Assembly: GCA_949289155.1 (NCBI GenBank)
Contig: CASEMX010000029.1
Coordinates: 1 to 58,202 of the forward strand
Length of the DNA: 58,202 nucleotides
Direction: 5' to 3'
Origin: an uncultured Parabacteroides sp.
GTDB lineage: Bacteria > Bacteroidota > Bacteroidia > Bacteroidales > Tannerellaceae
Position 1 is the first letter of the stretch. Every line of letters starts with the position of its first letter. Of the stretch, positions 9,397 to 17,639 are shown piece by piece. The notes under the pieces were generated by a model that searched no databases, was not told where the DNA came from, and was given only the letters and a program-made list of their open reading frames with translations. A program made the translations under genes and the position numbers.

Positions 9397-11259
9397 ATGA
9401 AAGCAAGTTTATATTTAATTATATGTCTGTTCATTTCCTCTTTCTTCTCCTGTCAAGATGAAAACGATGGGGTAGGAGGAAAGGGCATCGGTTATCTGAC
9501 GCTGAATGTCGGGACTAGTTCTGCCACCAATACGCGGGCGGTAGAATATAACCCGAAGCAGATAGCGGTACAGATTGTTAATCTGGAAACGAAAGCGGTG
9601 GTTAAGGAAACGGACGATTGGGAAACTTGGGAAGGCGAACAGTTTTCCCTCGAAGCCGGAGAGTATGGGATTTATGCTTCATCTGCCGGGTTCGATGGTT
9701 CGTCTCCGGAATTTGAAAAGCCCTATTATGCCGGAGCGGATACGGTGGATATTGAACCGAATGCTTCAGAAACGGCGGAGATTACCTGTACATTGGCAAA
9801 TGTTAAGTTAACGGTTGATTTCTCTTTCTTTAATGATAATGGCTTTAAGGCTGCATCGGTCGAAGTGGGTGCAGGTGGTTCTTCTTTGACATTCTCTATG
9901 GGTATGGATACGGAAAAGAAAGAGGGCTATTTCCCCGTAAAGCCATTGACTGCAAATCTGACAGTGACCAATAAGAATGGTAAGGTGCATACACTGAAAA
10001 CATCGATTGAAAATGTAAAAGCAAGAGACCATATCATCCTGAAATACAAATCAGGCGATGCTGAACAGGGAGAATCGAGCATTACGGTGACAGTGGATGA
10101 ATCCACAAAAATTTATACCTATCTCATCCCGGTGGAACTGAAAGAGGTTGCCGCTGGATTGGATGCTACTTCGGTAAACGCGTGGAGCAAGTTCGCCTAT
10201 TTGGAAGGAAAAGCTATGGTGAAAGGGATGGAATTAGATAATTTGTTGGTGAAATTGCAGTATAAAACATTAGATGCTCCGGAATGGACATCGCTGGATG
10301 CAGAATGGGATGGTTCTATCTATAAGGCGACAGCAACTAAGTTAGAGCCAAAAACGAATTATCAGTATCGTATGTATTATAAAAGCGAAGATACGGAATA
10401 TGTTAGTGATACGATAACATTTACGACGGAAGCGCAGACAACTTTAAAATATGGTGATTTCGATGCTTGGTGTCAAAATCAGAAAGCATGGTATGCTATT
10501 CCTGAAGCTGATGCAACATCTTTTGATAATTATAAGGGTTATCTGAATTCTTTCTGGGATTCCGGAAATATGGGTGCTGCTATGATGAGCAAGAATCCTA
10601 CGGAACAAGAAACTTCAGATGTGAAATCAGGTAGTGCGGCAAGATTAAAATCTCAGTTTGTGGGTATATTCGGTGTTGGTAAATTCGCTGCAGGCAATAT
10701 CTATACGGGTCATTATTACGAAACGGTTATGAGCCCAATGGGTGCAAAGATTTTCTTTGGTCAGCCTTTCACATCCCGTCCTACGCAGTTGAAAGGATGG
10801 TATAAATATGCTCGTGGAACAAACATAGATGAAGGAAATAATCCTTATAAGTTAGAATTAGAGGCTACTGGCGGCGACCAATGTGCGATTTATATCGCTT
10901 TGGCAGATAATGATGGACTCGATGGTGGCGGACAAATGTATGCTTTCCAAATCGATAATACTTTGGGTGCTGACGACCCGGAGCATTTCAAATACAAGAA
11001 TACGATTGATTTCTCAGAAAACAATCCGAACATCATTGCCTACGGAACAATCACGGAAGATGAAGCCAAAGGAACAAATGGTTGGCAACAATTCACTATC
11101 GATTTGGAATATCGCGACCTTATTCGCACACCAAAGTATATCATCGTGGTAGCATCTGCCAGCAAGTACGGCGATTTCTTCACCGGAAGTACAAACAGTG
11201 TGATGTACATCGACGACTTTGAGTTAGTTTATGGCGATGAGCCTAAAGTAAAAGAATAG
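9397..11259 (+). CDS. DUF4493 + PCMD surface lipoprotein
   Basis: Lipoprotein of about 620 residues. I chose the ATG at 9397 (MKASLYLIICLFISSFFSC) over an upstream TTG because it gives a clean signal peptide. After the lipobox comes QDENDG, again acidic. Order of parts: DUF4493 (GKGIGYLTLNVGTSSATNTRAVEYN... through PYYAGADTVDIEPNASETAEITCTLANVKLTVDFSF), a fibronectin-III-like segment at about 235-345, then a PCMD (putative carbohydrate metabolism) domain that starts LKYGDFDAWCQNQ and ends SASKYGDFFTGSTNSVMYIDDFELVYG. PCMD domains are jelly-roll-like and are suspected to bind glycans, but this is not proven. A large inverted-repeat element follows the stop. Confidence 0.82.
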   Translation: MKASLYLIICLFISSFFSCQDENDGVGGKGIGYLTLNVGTSSATNTRAVEYNPKQIAVQIVNLETKAVVKETDDWETWEGEQFSLEAGEYGIYASSAGFDGSSPEFEKPYYAGADTVDIEPNASETAEITCTLANVKLTVDFSFFNDNGFKAASVEVGAGGSSLTFSMGMDTEKKEGYFPVKPLTANLTVTNKNGKVHTLKTSIENVKARDHIILKYKSGDAEQGESSITVTVDESTKIYTYLIPVELKEVAAGLDATSVNAWSKFAYLEGKAMVKGMELDNLLVKLQYKTLDAPEWTSLDAEWDGSIYKATATKLEPKTNYQYRMYYKSEDTEYVSDTITFTTEAQTTLKYGDFDAWCQNQKAWYAIPEADATSFDNYKGYLNSFWDSGNMGAAMMSKNPTEQETSDVKSGSAARLKSQFVGIFGVGKFAAGNIYTGHYYETVMSPMGAKIFFGQPFTSRPTQLKGWYKYARGTNIDEGNNPYKLELEATGGDQCAIYIALADNDGLDGGGQMYAFQIDNTLGADDPEHFKYKNTIDFSENNPNIIAYGTITEDEAKGTNGWQQFTIDLEYRDLIRTPKYIIVVASASKYGDFFTGSTNSVMYIDDFELVYGDEPKVKE

Positions 11260-11268
11260 CATACTAAA

Positions 11269-11403
11269 AAGCTCCCCTGTCTTAGGGGAGCTGGCTTGCG
11301 AAGCAAGACTGAGGGATCAAAGACTGAGGGGTTAAGACATATAATATAAGGTAATAACCCCTCACCCCTGCGGGGAGCTCCCTAAAGCAGGGGAGCTTTT
11401 CGA
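11269..11403. mobile_element. Gene-less inverted-repeat element (MITE-like, L-R form)
   Basis: The outer arms are AAAAGCTCCCCTGTCTTAGG at the left (from 11268) and, on the other strand, AAAAGCTCCCCTGCTTTAGG at the right (to 11401). The inner parts are a left end of type GAGCTGGC...ACTGAGGG and a right end of type AACCCCTCACCCC...GGGGAGCTCC. The same left and right ends flank the DUF559 gene at 16896-17423 in the same inward orientation, so this copy looks like that element with its gene deleted. It sits between two genes of the surface-lipoprotein locus. Each end is itself a hairpin with a short T run, so it may also stop or weaken transcription inside the operon. Confidence 0.65.
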
Positions 11404-11498
11404 GTACTCAAGACAAAACATATATAATATAGGTGTAAAACACTTATATTATACAAGTAAATAACTAAAGCAAGAAACAGTTAGAACAAAGATTATAA

Positions 11499-12248
11499 AT
11501 GGGCAAGAAATTAGTAACAATCCTATTACTCTTGGTGGTAATAGTCGGGAGTGCGGAGGCGCAACGGGGCAAGCGAGCCATTAAGCGCATTGACCGCGAG
11601 GTGCAAGAGACCGTATTTATCCCGAAAGGTACATGGATGATGGGCGGAAGCGTTTCCTATTCCGAACACGACGAAGGCAATTTGAATTTTCTTATCATGA
11701 AGGATGTGGAAGGGAAAGGGTATAATTTCTCGGTGAGTCCTTATGTGGGTTATTTCTTTCGGAATAACATCGCGGCAGGTTTCCGTTTTACCTACAATCG
11801 GGATTATCTGGACTTGGGGAATATGGATATCAACTTAGGTGATATTACTATCTCTTTCGATGATTTGTATTATTTGGAACACAAATATGAGGCATCCGGA
11901 TTCTTGCGTACCTATATTCCGATTGGACGAAGCAAGATATTCGGATTGTTCAACGAGGCACGTATCACTTACGGCTATGGAAAGGGAAAGAACTCGACCG
12001 GTTCGGGTACGACGTATGACGGTACATTTCAAACGGTGCAGAACTTGCAAATCGGTTTTGCTCCGGGCTTGACAGCGTTTATTACGGACTGGTCGGCTGT
12101 GGAAGTATCAGTCGGTGTAATGGGTTTCGACTTCAAATGGATTGACCAGCAATCGAACCAAGTAGAAGAAGGCTCCATGCGCACTTCGTCCGGAAACTTT
12201 AAAATCAACTTGTTCTCGATAAATATTGGTATGACGTTCTACATCTAA
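11499..12248 (+). CDS. Outer-membrane beta-barrel protein of the DUF4493/PCMD locus
   Basis: Exported protein of 249 residues. The signal peptide MGKKLVTILLLLVVIVGSAEA is followed by a basic stretch (QRGKRAIKRIDREVQETVF). The rest alternates polar and aromatic or hydrophobic residues in strands (GTWMMGGSVSYSEH, YNFSVSPYVGYFFRNNIAAGFRFTYNRDYL, LRTYIPIGRSKIFGLFNEARITYGYGKG) and ends INLFSINIGMTFYI, with an aromatic near the C-terminus as in BamA-dependent barrels. About eight strands are likely. It is the only non-lipoprotein of the locus, so it may anchor or thread the surface lipoproteins; this is inferred from position only. No substrate can be named. Confidence 0.72.
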   Translation: MGKKLVTILLLLVVIVGSAEAQRGKRAIKRIDREVQETVFIPKGTWMMGGSVSYSEHDEGNLNFLIMKDVEGKGYNFSVSPYVGYFFRNNIAAGFRFTYNRDYLDLGNMDINLGDITISFDDLYYLEHKYEASGFLRTYIPIGRSKIFGLFNEARITYGYGKGKNSTGSGTTYDGTFQTVQNLQIGFAPGLTAFITDWSAVEVSVGVMGFDFKWIDQQSNQVEEGSMRTSSGNFKINLFSINIGMTFYI

Positions 12249-12262
12249 ATGAAGAATGAGGA

Positions 12263-13960
12263 ATGAAGAAAAAAGATTTTATTAAAAAGATAGGATTATC
12301 ATTGGCATGTATCGGCAGTTTTTTCTCTTGCGCCATCGAGAATGATATACCGTATCCGATTGTCGAGGCAGCGATTACTGGCATGACCGTCGAAGGGCAG
12401 CGGAGCAATCCGGATAATAATTCGACGGAAGCCGCCATTAATAATTCGGCACGCACCGTTACGCTGTTTGTGAACGATTCTGTCGATATTACAAACCTGA
12501 AGATTACCCAGTTGAGCATATCCAACAATGCCGAACTATTGGCAGATTCGGCTGCTTGTGCGGATTATGGACGTTTCCCTGATGTCGGATTTTCATCGTT
12601 GGACAGTATTCCTGTCTCATCAAACACACGGATGGACTTTTCTAAGCCGGTAAACTTCACATTGCGTACCTATCAGGATTATGTTTGGAAAGTTACGGTG
12701 AACCAGATTATCGAACGGAACATTGAAATAACTGGAATGATACGCTCGGTAATCAGCGTAGAGAACCGGACCGCGATTGTTTACGTAGGAACGGACCAAG
12801 ATTTGTCCCGGATTCAAATCACGACATTGAATTTAGGCGGGGAATATGGGCGTGTCCGTTACGGCAATTCGGAAGATATTGAAGGAGTATATGACTTCAG
12901 CACCTCTTCCCAACGCTTCTTGGTAGCTCGGGCAAATGAAGATACTTGGGAAGAATGGACTGTTTTTGTTTATCATTCGGAAGATGACGGTGGAGCCACA
13001 GGAGATATCTTTGCTATGGCAAGCCGTGCGGTACTGAACGGTTCGATTCAAAGCGGAAAGACACCCGTTATCGAATATCGGGAATCTGATGCTTCCAATT
13101 GGACAGAGGTCCCAAGCGAGGATGTTGCAGTTTCAGGGACTTCTTATACGGCAATCTTGAAAGGCTTGAGCCCAAGTACAGCTTATCGGTATCGTGTCAG
13201 CGTGGATGGTGTTGCCGGGGAGGAGAATTCTTTTACGACGGTACAAGCAATCCAATTGGAAAATGGTTCTTTTGAAGGCTGGAGGCAAGACCAAACGGAG
13301 AATACGGGTAAGGACTATTATGTTCCGAATGCTGCCGGAAGCGATTTCTGGGGAACCGGTAATCTGGGTGCAGCTCCCTTTATTGGAGATTTGACGACAC
13401 CGGCGGATGAAAGCGTATCGGGAAAGGCGGCACGATTAGAGTCGAAAGATGCGATTATTAAGATTGGTGCGGGGAATTTATTTACCGGAAGTTTCCAAAT
13501 GGATCCGGATACTCATATTGACGGATTGTTGCATTTTGGCCGTCCGTTTTCTTCTTTCCCTACAGGTTTGCGGTTTTGGTACAAATATACGCCGGCTGAG
13601 ATGACGCGAAAAAGCATGACTCAGCTTCCTGCCAACTTGGAAGCCTTAGTCGGTCAAATGGATTCTTGCCATATTTACATCGCGCTATCGGATAAAGCTG
13701 AACCGTATGAAATCCGTACGAATGCAAATAACCGCCAGTTGTTTGATAAGAATGATGAGCATATTATTGCGTATGGTGAATATATAACCGGGGATTTAAC
13801 CGAGACCTATGTACAGAAGGAAATTTCATTGACCTATCGTGCATACCGAGTGCCTAAATATATTATTATCGTTTGCTCGGCAAGTAAATATGGGGATTAT
13901 TACTTAGGGGGTATAGGCAGTACGCTTTATATCGACGAAATGGAATTATTGTATGAGTAA
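12263..13960 (+). CDS. PCMD-domain surface lipoprotein
   Basis: Lipoprotein of 565 residues with lipobox FFSC followed by AIENDI. Unlike its neighbours it lacks an N-terminal DUF4493 unit. Residues about 30-225 form two beta domains (AAITGMTVEGQ...; IEITGMIRSVISVENRTAIVYV) that resemble the Ig-like repeats often found before PCMD. A fibronectin-III-like segment (VLNGSIQSGKTPVIEYRESD...LSPSTAYRYRVSVDG) leads into the PCMD domain, which starts QLENGSFEGWRQD and ends SASKYGDYYLGGIGSTLYIDEMELLYE. The ending is almost the same as that of the 9397 gene product, which indicates duplication within the locus. It begins 14 bases after the barrel gene stop. Confidence 0.8.
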   Translation: MKKKDFIKKIGLSLACIGSFFSCAIENDIPYPIVEAAITGMTVEGQRSNPDNNSTEAAINNSARTVTLFVNDSVDITNLKITQLSISNNAELLADSAACADYGRFPDVGFSSLDSIPVSSNTRMDFSKPVNFTLRTYQDYVWKVTVNQIIERNIEITGMIRSVISVENRTAIVYVGTDQDLSRIQITTLNLGGEYGRVRYGNSEDIEGVYDFSTSSQRFLVARANEDTWEEWTVFVYHSEDDGGATGDIFAMASRAVLNGSIQSGKTPVIEYRESDASNWTEVPSEDVAVSGTSYTAILKGLSPSTAYRYRVSVDGVAGEENSFTTVQAIQLENGSFEGWRQDQTENTGKDYYVPNAAGSDFWGTGNLGAAPFIGDLTTPADESVSGKAARLESKDAIIKIGAGNLFTGSFQMDPDTHIDGLLHFGRPFSSFPTGLRFWYKYTPAEMTRKSMTQLPANLEALVGQMDSCHIYIALSDKAEPYEIRTNANNRQLFDKNDEHIIAYGEYITGDLTETYVQKEISLTYRAYRVPKYIIIVCSASKYGDYYLGGIGSTLYIDEMELLYE

Positions 13961-13990
13961 GTTTGTAAGGTGATAAGTTTTTAAGTTTAG

Positions 13991-16069
13991 ATGAGAAAGA
14001 TACAATATATAATCTATGTAGCCTTCGCCCTCCTCTTCGCTGCGTGCCAGGAGGAGGATTTCGATAGCGGGGCAAAGGGTGGCATCCGCATCTCGCTGAC
14101 GGAAGAGGTTGGCGTGGATGTAACGACGCGGAGCACGCCGGAAGAATTAGGTAAACCGGTGGCAGCTAATTTCAAATTTAAAATTACGGATAATACAGGG
14201 GCGACTGAAAATTATGATTATACAGATAAGGTGATTCCGCTATCTGCTGGCACGTATGACGTAGTAGCTTATTGTGGAGATATAGCTACTACCGTTGCTT
14301 TGGATGCTCCCTACTATGAGGGGTCCGCAGAAGCAACCGTAGAAGATGGCAAGACTACGAATGTGAAGTTGAGTTGCAAAGTTGCCAACGCCCTGCTCTC
14401 CATCCAGATTAATGAAGATGACCAAGAGAAGTTTGAGGCGGCTTTTCCGGACGCTCATTTTAAATTGTCTTTAAGCAGCGGTGAAGGAGAAACATTGTCT
14501 GATATCTCCCAGAGTTTCTATTTCCCCGCCGGTTCTACCATTTCGAAATTGGCATTCAGCAAAGATGGTTCGGACTATCAAGATTTGGAAATTAAGAATT
14601 GGCCCAAAGAGATTAAGGCGGCAGACCATATCATCGTAACAGTCGGCATACAGCCAGCTCCCTCCGGTGTTTCTCTGACGGTGGAGAAGATGAAAGTAGA
14701 GACTGTAACTATCGAAGAAACCATCCCCATGGAATGGCTCCCCAAGCCCAAAATGGCAGTAGAGGGGTTTGATGCTACGACCAAAATGTTATCCATGTAC
14801 GAATCCGAAACACCGACAGCTAAATTCAACTTCAACCTCTCTTCTGGATTGCAAGAACTGAAGTTTACGTTGGACTTTAAGGATGAAGAGTATAAATCGT
14901 TGAATAAAGCATATACGTTGTCTGAATTATCGCAAGAAGATAGAACAGCATTGACAAATGCAGGTGTTGTTCTCCCTGCAATCGGCGATAAAAGCAAGGT
15001 TTCTTTGGATTTCTCTGGTTTGGCGGCTAAACTGACAGGCTCCACGGATGGCAACGCATTGGATAATGTAATTACGTTGACAGAGGTAAAAGCCAATAAC
15101 CGTGTATTGGAGGGAGGCGAACAAACCTATACAATCCAAACCCATGCACCGGAATTTGGTATCAAGGTTTATCCCGGCAATACATGGACGAAACAATTTA
15201 CGGCCAATACGGAAATCACCAAAGGGAATGCGGAGGTGATTCGCAAAGGCATGACGTTTGAATATAGTACGAATGGTTCTGACTGGACTTCTTCCGATAG
15301 TATAGTTACTGGATTAACGCCTGGCACAGCTTATCAAGTACGTGCTAAGTTTGGAAAGCATGTTACGGAAGTCGCGAAAGTTTCTACTTATCCTGTTATT
15401 GAATTAGAGAATGGAAATTTGAGTGATTATTCCATAGTAAGAGGAGAAGATGGTGATAGATGGAATGGACATGGAGCTCAATACGAGTGGACTAATTGGA
15501 CAACTCTAAATGAATTAACAACTCCCAATTGTCCTATTACCGCATATAGTTATAATACGCGTTCAGGGACGCGCCCAGTGCCTGATGTCCGGCCAAACAC
15601 AAGTGATAATACAGCTGCTTGGATTATTACTATTGGATATGGATATGGAGGAACAAATGATTCTCCTAATAAAATTACTCCGAGTGAGCTAGTTTATGAT
15701 AAAACATGGGAAAACGCAACGCGTCCGACAGGGGTACATTTTTGGTATAAATATGCGCCATTTAAAGAGGATAAATCAGATATTTCTGTAATAGTATATA
15801 GTGGAGAACAAATAGTTGGTAGTGGCACTCTACAAGAAGCACAAACAGTTTCTTCTTATTCTCAAGAGGGATATACCCTAAATATTATATATGATTCGGA
15901 ATATAAACAACTTGATCCTAACAGAGTTTTACTTACTTTTAGATCGGGTTTTAATACAGAAGTAGAATCAAGAGAATCGGGAGGTTTAGTGACTTCAACT
16001 ACTGCTAATCCTAAATTTAGAGGTAGCGAACTTTACATCGACGACATCTCATTAGTTTACGACAAATAA
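13991..16069 (+). CDS. DUF4493 + PCMD-like surface lipoprotein
   Basis: Lipoprotein of 692 residues, the largest of the locus. The signal peptide ends LLFAAC and is followed by QEEDFD, a textbook surface-export sequence. DUF4493 covers about 25-245 (GGIRISLTEEVGVDVTTRSTPEELGK... APYYEGSAEATVEDGKTTNVKLSCKVANALLSIQ). A middle beta region at about 250-390 (MAVEGFDATTKMLSMYESE) and a fibronectin-like part (GMTFEYSTNGSDWTSSDSIVTGL) precede a diverged PCMD domain (IELENGNLSDYSIVR...GVHFWYKYAPF...GSELYIDDISLVYDK). From about 15440 to 16000 the codons become noticeably more AT-rich than in the first half. That may reflect recombination or exchange of the C-terminal domain. Confidence 0.8.
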   Translation: MRKIQYIIYVAFALLFAACQEEDFDSGAKGGIRISLTEEVGVDVTTRSTPEELGKPVAANFKFKITDNTGATENYDYTDKVIPLSAGTYDVVAYCGDIATTVALDAPYYEGSAEATVEDGKTTNVKLSCKVANALLSIQINEDDQEKFEAAFPDAHFKLSLSSGEGETLSDISQSFYFPAGSTISKLAFSKDGSDYQDLEIKNWPKEIKAADHIIVTVGIQPAPSGVSLTVEKMKVETVTIEETIPMEWLPKPKMAVEGFDATTKMLSMYESETPTAKFNFNLSSGLQELKFTLDFKDEEYKSLNKAYTLSELSQEDRTALTNAGVVLPAIGDKSKVSLDFSGLAAKLTGSTDGNALDNVITLTEVKANNRVLEGGEQTYTIQTHAPEFGIKVYPGNTWTKQFTANTEITKGNAEVIRKGMTFEYSTNGSDWTSSDSIVTGLTPGTAYQVRAKFGKHVTEVAKVSTYPVIELENGNLSDYSIVRGEDGDRWNGHGAQYEWTNWTTLNELTTPNCPITAYSYNTRSGTRPVPDVRPNTSDNTAAWIITIGYGYGGTNDSPNKITPSELVYDKTWENATRPTGVHFWYKYAPFKEDKSDISVIVYSGEQIVGSGTLQEAQTVSSYSQEGYTLNIIYDSEYKQLDPNRVLLTFRSGFNTEVESRESGGLVTSTTANPKFRGSELYIDDISLVYDK

Positions 16070-16074
16070 GCAAT

Positions 16075-16755
16075 ATGAAACATACATTAGTATATATAGC
16101 GACATTATGCCTCCTGCTGACAGCCTGCCAGCAGGAAGAGCTTCCGCAGGGCGCGCAAGCTCTGGGGTATTTATCCCTCCCGGCTGTTGAGGTCGAGGCG
16201 GGCGATGTGCAACTTATCTCGACGCGGGCGGCAGAGGATACGGACGATTTGATTGTTGCCCTGACGGATGCAAGCGGGAAGACGACGGAATACGATTTCT
16301 CCGAAACAATTTCCTGCCAGCCGGGCACGTATGATTTGGAAATCTATACGGAGAACTATGAGACCGCAAACGACAATGCGCGCAAGTATTATTATAAGCA
16401 CGAAGAAAAAGTGGTGATAACGGAAGGAAATGAAACGAAAGTAGGTTCTATTTCGATTAAAATGATTAACTTTGGCGTCGAGTTCCAGTTGCCGGAAGGA
16501 TTTGAAGATTGGTTTCCGACTTATGCCTTTACCGTAAATGGTAAAACGTTGACTGATGGTCAAACCGCCTACTTCGATTATTCTTCGGATGCGAAGATTG
16601 AATATACTTTGACGGCGACGAATACGGATGGCGAACCACCTTTTTCAAAAGAGGGTTCAAATGCCGATGCTTGCTGGGAAGGAAAAGCGATTGCGGCGGG
16701 AACTATCTACGTTATCACGTATGATTGGGAAACGCAATCGCTGGAAGTAGAATAA
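16075..16755 (+). CDS. Short DUF4493-like surface lipoprotein, last gene of the locus
   Basis: Lipoprotein of 226 residues. The lipobox LTAC is followed by QQEELPQG. It holds one DUF4493-like unit: LGYLSLPAVEVEAG...STRAAEDTDDLIVALTDASGKTTEYDFSE, then CQPGTYDLEIYTENYETA and a strand where other members carry PYYxG (here KYYYKHEEKVVITEGNETKVGSISIKMINFGVEF). No second domain follows. It starts 5 bases after the previous stop, so it is clearly co-transcribed. An inverted-repeat end that folds as a terminator begins 10 bases after the stop, so transcription of the locus probably ends there. Confidence 0.75.
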   Translation: MKHTLVYIATLCLLLTACQQEELPQGAQALGYLSLPAVEVEAGDVQLISTRAAEDTDDLIVALTDASGKTTEYDFSETISCQPGTYDLEIYTENYETANDNARKYYYKHEEKVVITEGNETKVGSISIKMINFGVEFQLPEGFEDWFPTYAFTVNGKTLTDGQTAYFDYSSDAKIEYTLTATNTDGEPPFSKEGSNADACWEGKAIAAGTIYVITYDWETQSLEVE

Positions 16756-16765
16756 GGACAGTAGG

Positions 16766-16831
16766 AACCCCTCACTCCTTCGGGGAGCTCCCCTAAAACA
16801 GGGGAGCTTTTCTTGATAGTATTAGATAGTA
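16766..16831. repeat. Right-type end (R) of the DUF559-associated repeat; likely terminator
   Basis: Runs AACCCCTCACTCC...CGGGGAGCTCCCC..., then AGCTCCCCTAAAACAGGGG and AGCTTTTC, followed by ATTAGATAGTA. The inner AGCTCCCCT/AGGGGAGCT hairpin with trailing T can serve as the terminator of the lipoprotein operon. It is roughly the reverse complement of the left-type end at 16896. A second, very similar right end lies at 17357-17423. Confidence 0.75.
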
Positions 16832-16895
16832 ACTTTCTGAAGGAACAACTAAAACTAAAAATAGCTTTTTGGTCATATAATGCGGAAGTGACTGA

Positions 16896-17423
16896 TACTA
16901 TCTAATAGCTCCCCTGTCTTAGGGGAGCTGGCACGCGCAGCGTGACTGAGGGGTTTGAGACCGAGAAGCATGTTCGACAATATGAAAATAGAACAACTGC
17001 ATAATTTGCCGGTGCAAAAGGCTTTTCGGAAAGAGCTAAGAAACAATATGACTTCAGCAGAAGTTGTATTATGGCAAATGTTGAAAGGGAAGCAGGTCGA
17101 AGGTCTAAAGTTCCGTTGTCAATTTGGCGTCGGCCCATTTATAATAGACTTTTACTGCCCCTCACTACGGTTGGCTATTGAATTGGATGGCGAATATCAT
17201 TTCTCAGAAGAAATGGACACGTATGACGAACAACGTTCTTTGTATTTAAAAGAAAACAATATAAAAGTCTTGCGCTTCGAGAACCGTATTGTATTCGAAG
17301 ACCCTTTGCGGATATTGGAGGCAATACAAGATGTGATGAAAGAAAGGGACAGTATAAACCCCTCACCCCTTACGGGGAGCTCCCCTAAAACAGGGGAGCT
17401 TTTCCTGATGCTATTAGATAGTA
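16896..17423 (+). mobile_element. Candidate DUF559 mobile element bounded by inverted repeats
   Basis: A DUF559 gene lies between a left end (16896-16955: TACTATCTAATA, AGCTCCCCTGTCTTAGGGG, AGCTGGC, ACTGAGGGGTT) and a right end (17357-17423: AACCCCTCACCCC, CGGGGAGCTCCCC, AAAACAGGGGAGCT, CTATTAGATAGTA). The ends are imperfect inverted repeats of each other over about 55-60 bp. Another right end lies just to the left (16766-16831) and another left end just to the right (17442-17500), so the pieces may be a chain of such units. The gene reads out through the right end, as expected if gene and repeat move together. No transposase is present, and I see no clean target-site duplication. Confidence 0.55.
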
Positions 17424-17467
17424 CCTTGGAAAGATGCTTAAACTATCTAATAGCTCCCCTGTCTTAG
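16970..17467 (+). CDS. DUF559 (Vsr-like, PD-(D/E)XK fold) endonuclease-family protein
   Basis: About 165 residues from the ATG at 16970; an ATG at 16982 (MKIEQLHNLPVQKAFRKELR) is an equally good start. The DUF559 pattern is complete: LRNNMTSAEVVLWQMLKG, then LKFRCQFGVGPFIIDFYCP with the catalytic-type Asp, and LRLAIELDGEYH with the Glu of the PD-(D/E)XK motif, then YDEQRSLYLKENNIKVLRFEN. The family is related to the very-short-patch repair nuclease Vsr; its cellular role is unknown. The last 45 residues (SINPSPLTGSSPKTGELF...) are translated from the right-hand repeat and are not family sequence. It is embedded in the repeats and unrelated in strand logic to the operons around it. Confidence 0.82.
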   Translation: MFDNMKIEQLHNLPVQKAFRKELRNNMTSAEVVLWQMLKGKQVEGLKFRCQFGVGPFIIDFYCPSLRLAIELDGEYHFSEEMDTYDEQRSLYLKENNIKVLRFENRIVFEDPLRILEAIQDVMKERDSINPSPLTGSSPKTGELFLMLLDSTLERCLNYLIAPLS

Positions 17468-17500
17468 GGGAGCTGGCGCGCGCAGCGTGACTGAGGGGTT
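17442..17500. repeat. Left-type end (L) of the DUF559-associated repeat
   Basis: AACTATCTAATAGCTCCCCT, GTCTTAGGGGAGCTGGC, ACTGAGGGGTT. It is almost identical to the left end at 16896-16955, differing at two or three bases. It is separated from the right end at 17357-17423 by only 18 bases, giving a compact R-L pair. Confidence 0.75.
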
Positions 17501-17543
17501 ACAAGCTACGACATACTTTGAAAATTAGTAAATAATTTCTTCC

Positions 17544-17578
17544 GAGCCGCCCTGTCGTGAGATACGGCGGCTCTTTTT
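17544..17578 (+). terminator. Hairpin terminator downstream of the repeat cluster
   Basis: Stem GAGCCGCC (17544-17551) and GGCGGCTC (17566-17573) followed by five T. It may be the ancestral terminator of the surface-lipoprotein operon, separated from it by the inserted repeats. Confidence 0.75.
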
Positions 17579-17639
17579 GTGCATTTATATTCCTCTTATT
17601 CATAGCGGCAAAAATAGGGAAAGTTGTATATTTATGCAA

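Noticed and set aside
7152-16755. Mfa/Fim-type fimbrial operon
   Set aside because: The proteins resemble fimbrillins loosely (lipoprotein, beta-rich), but the recognisable domains are DUF4493 and PCMD, and there is no FimB/FimC-like anchor or Mfa4-type tip gene.
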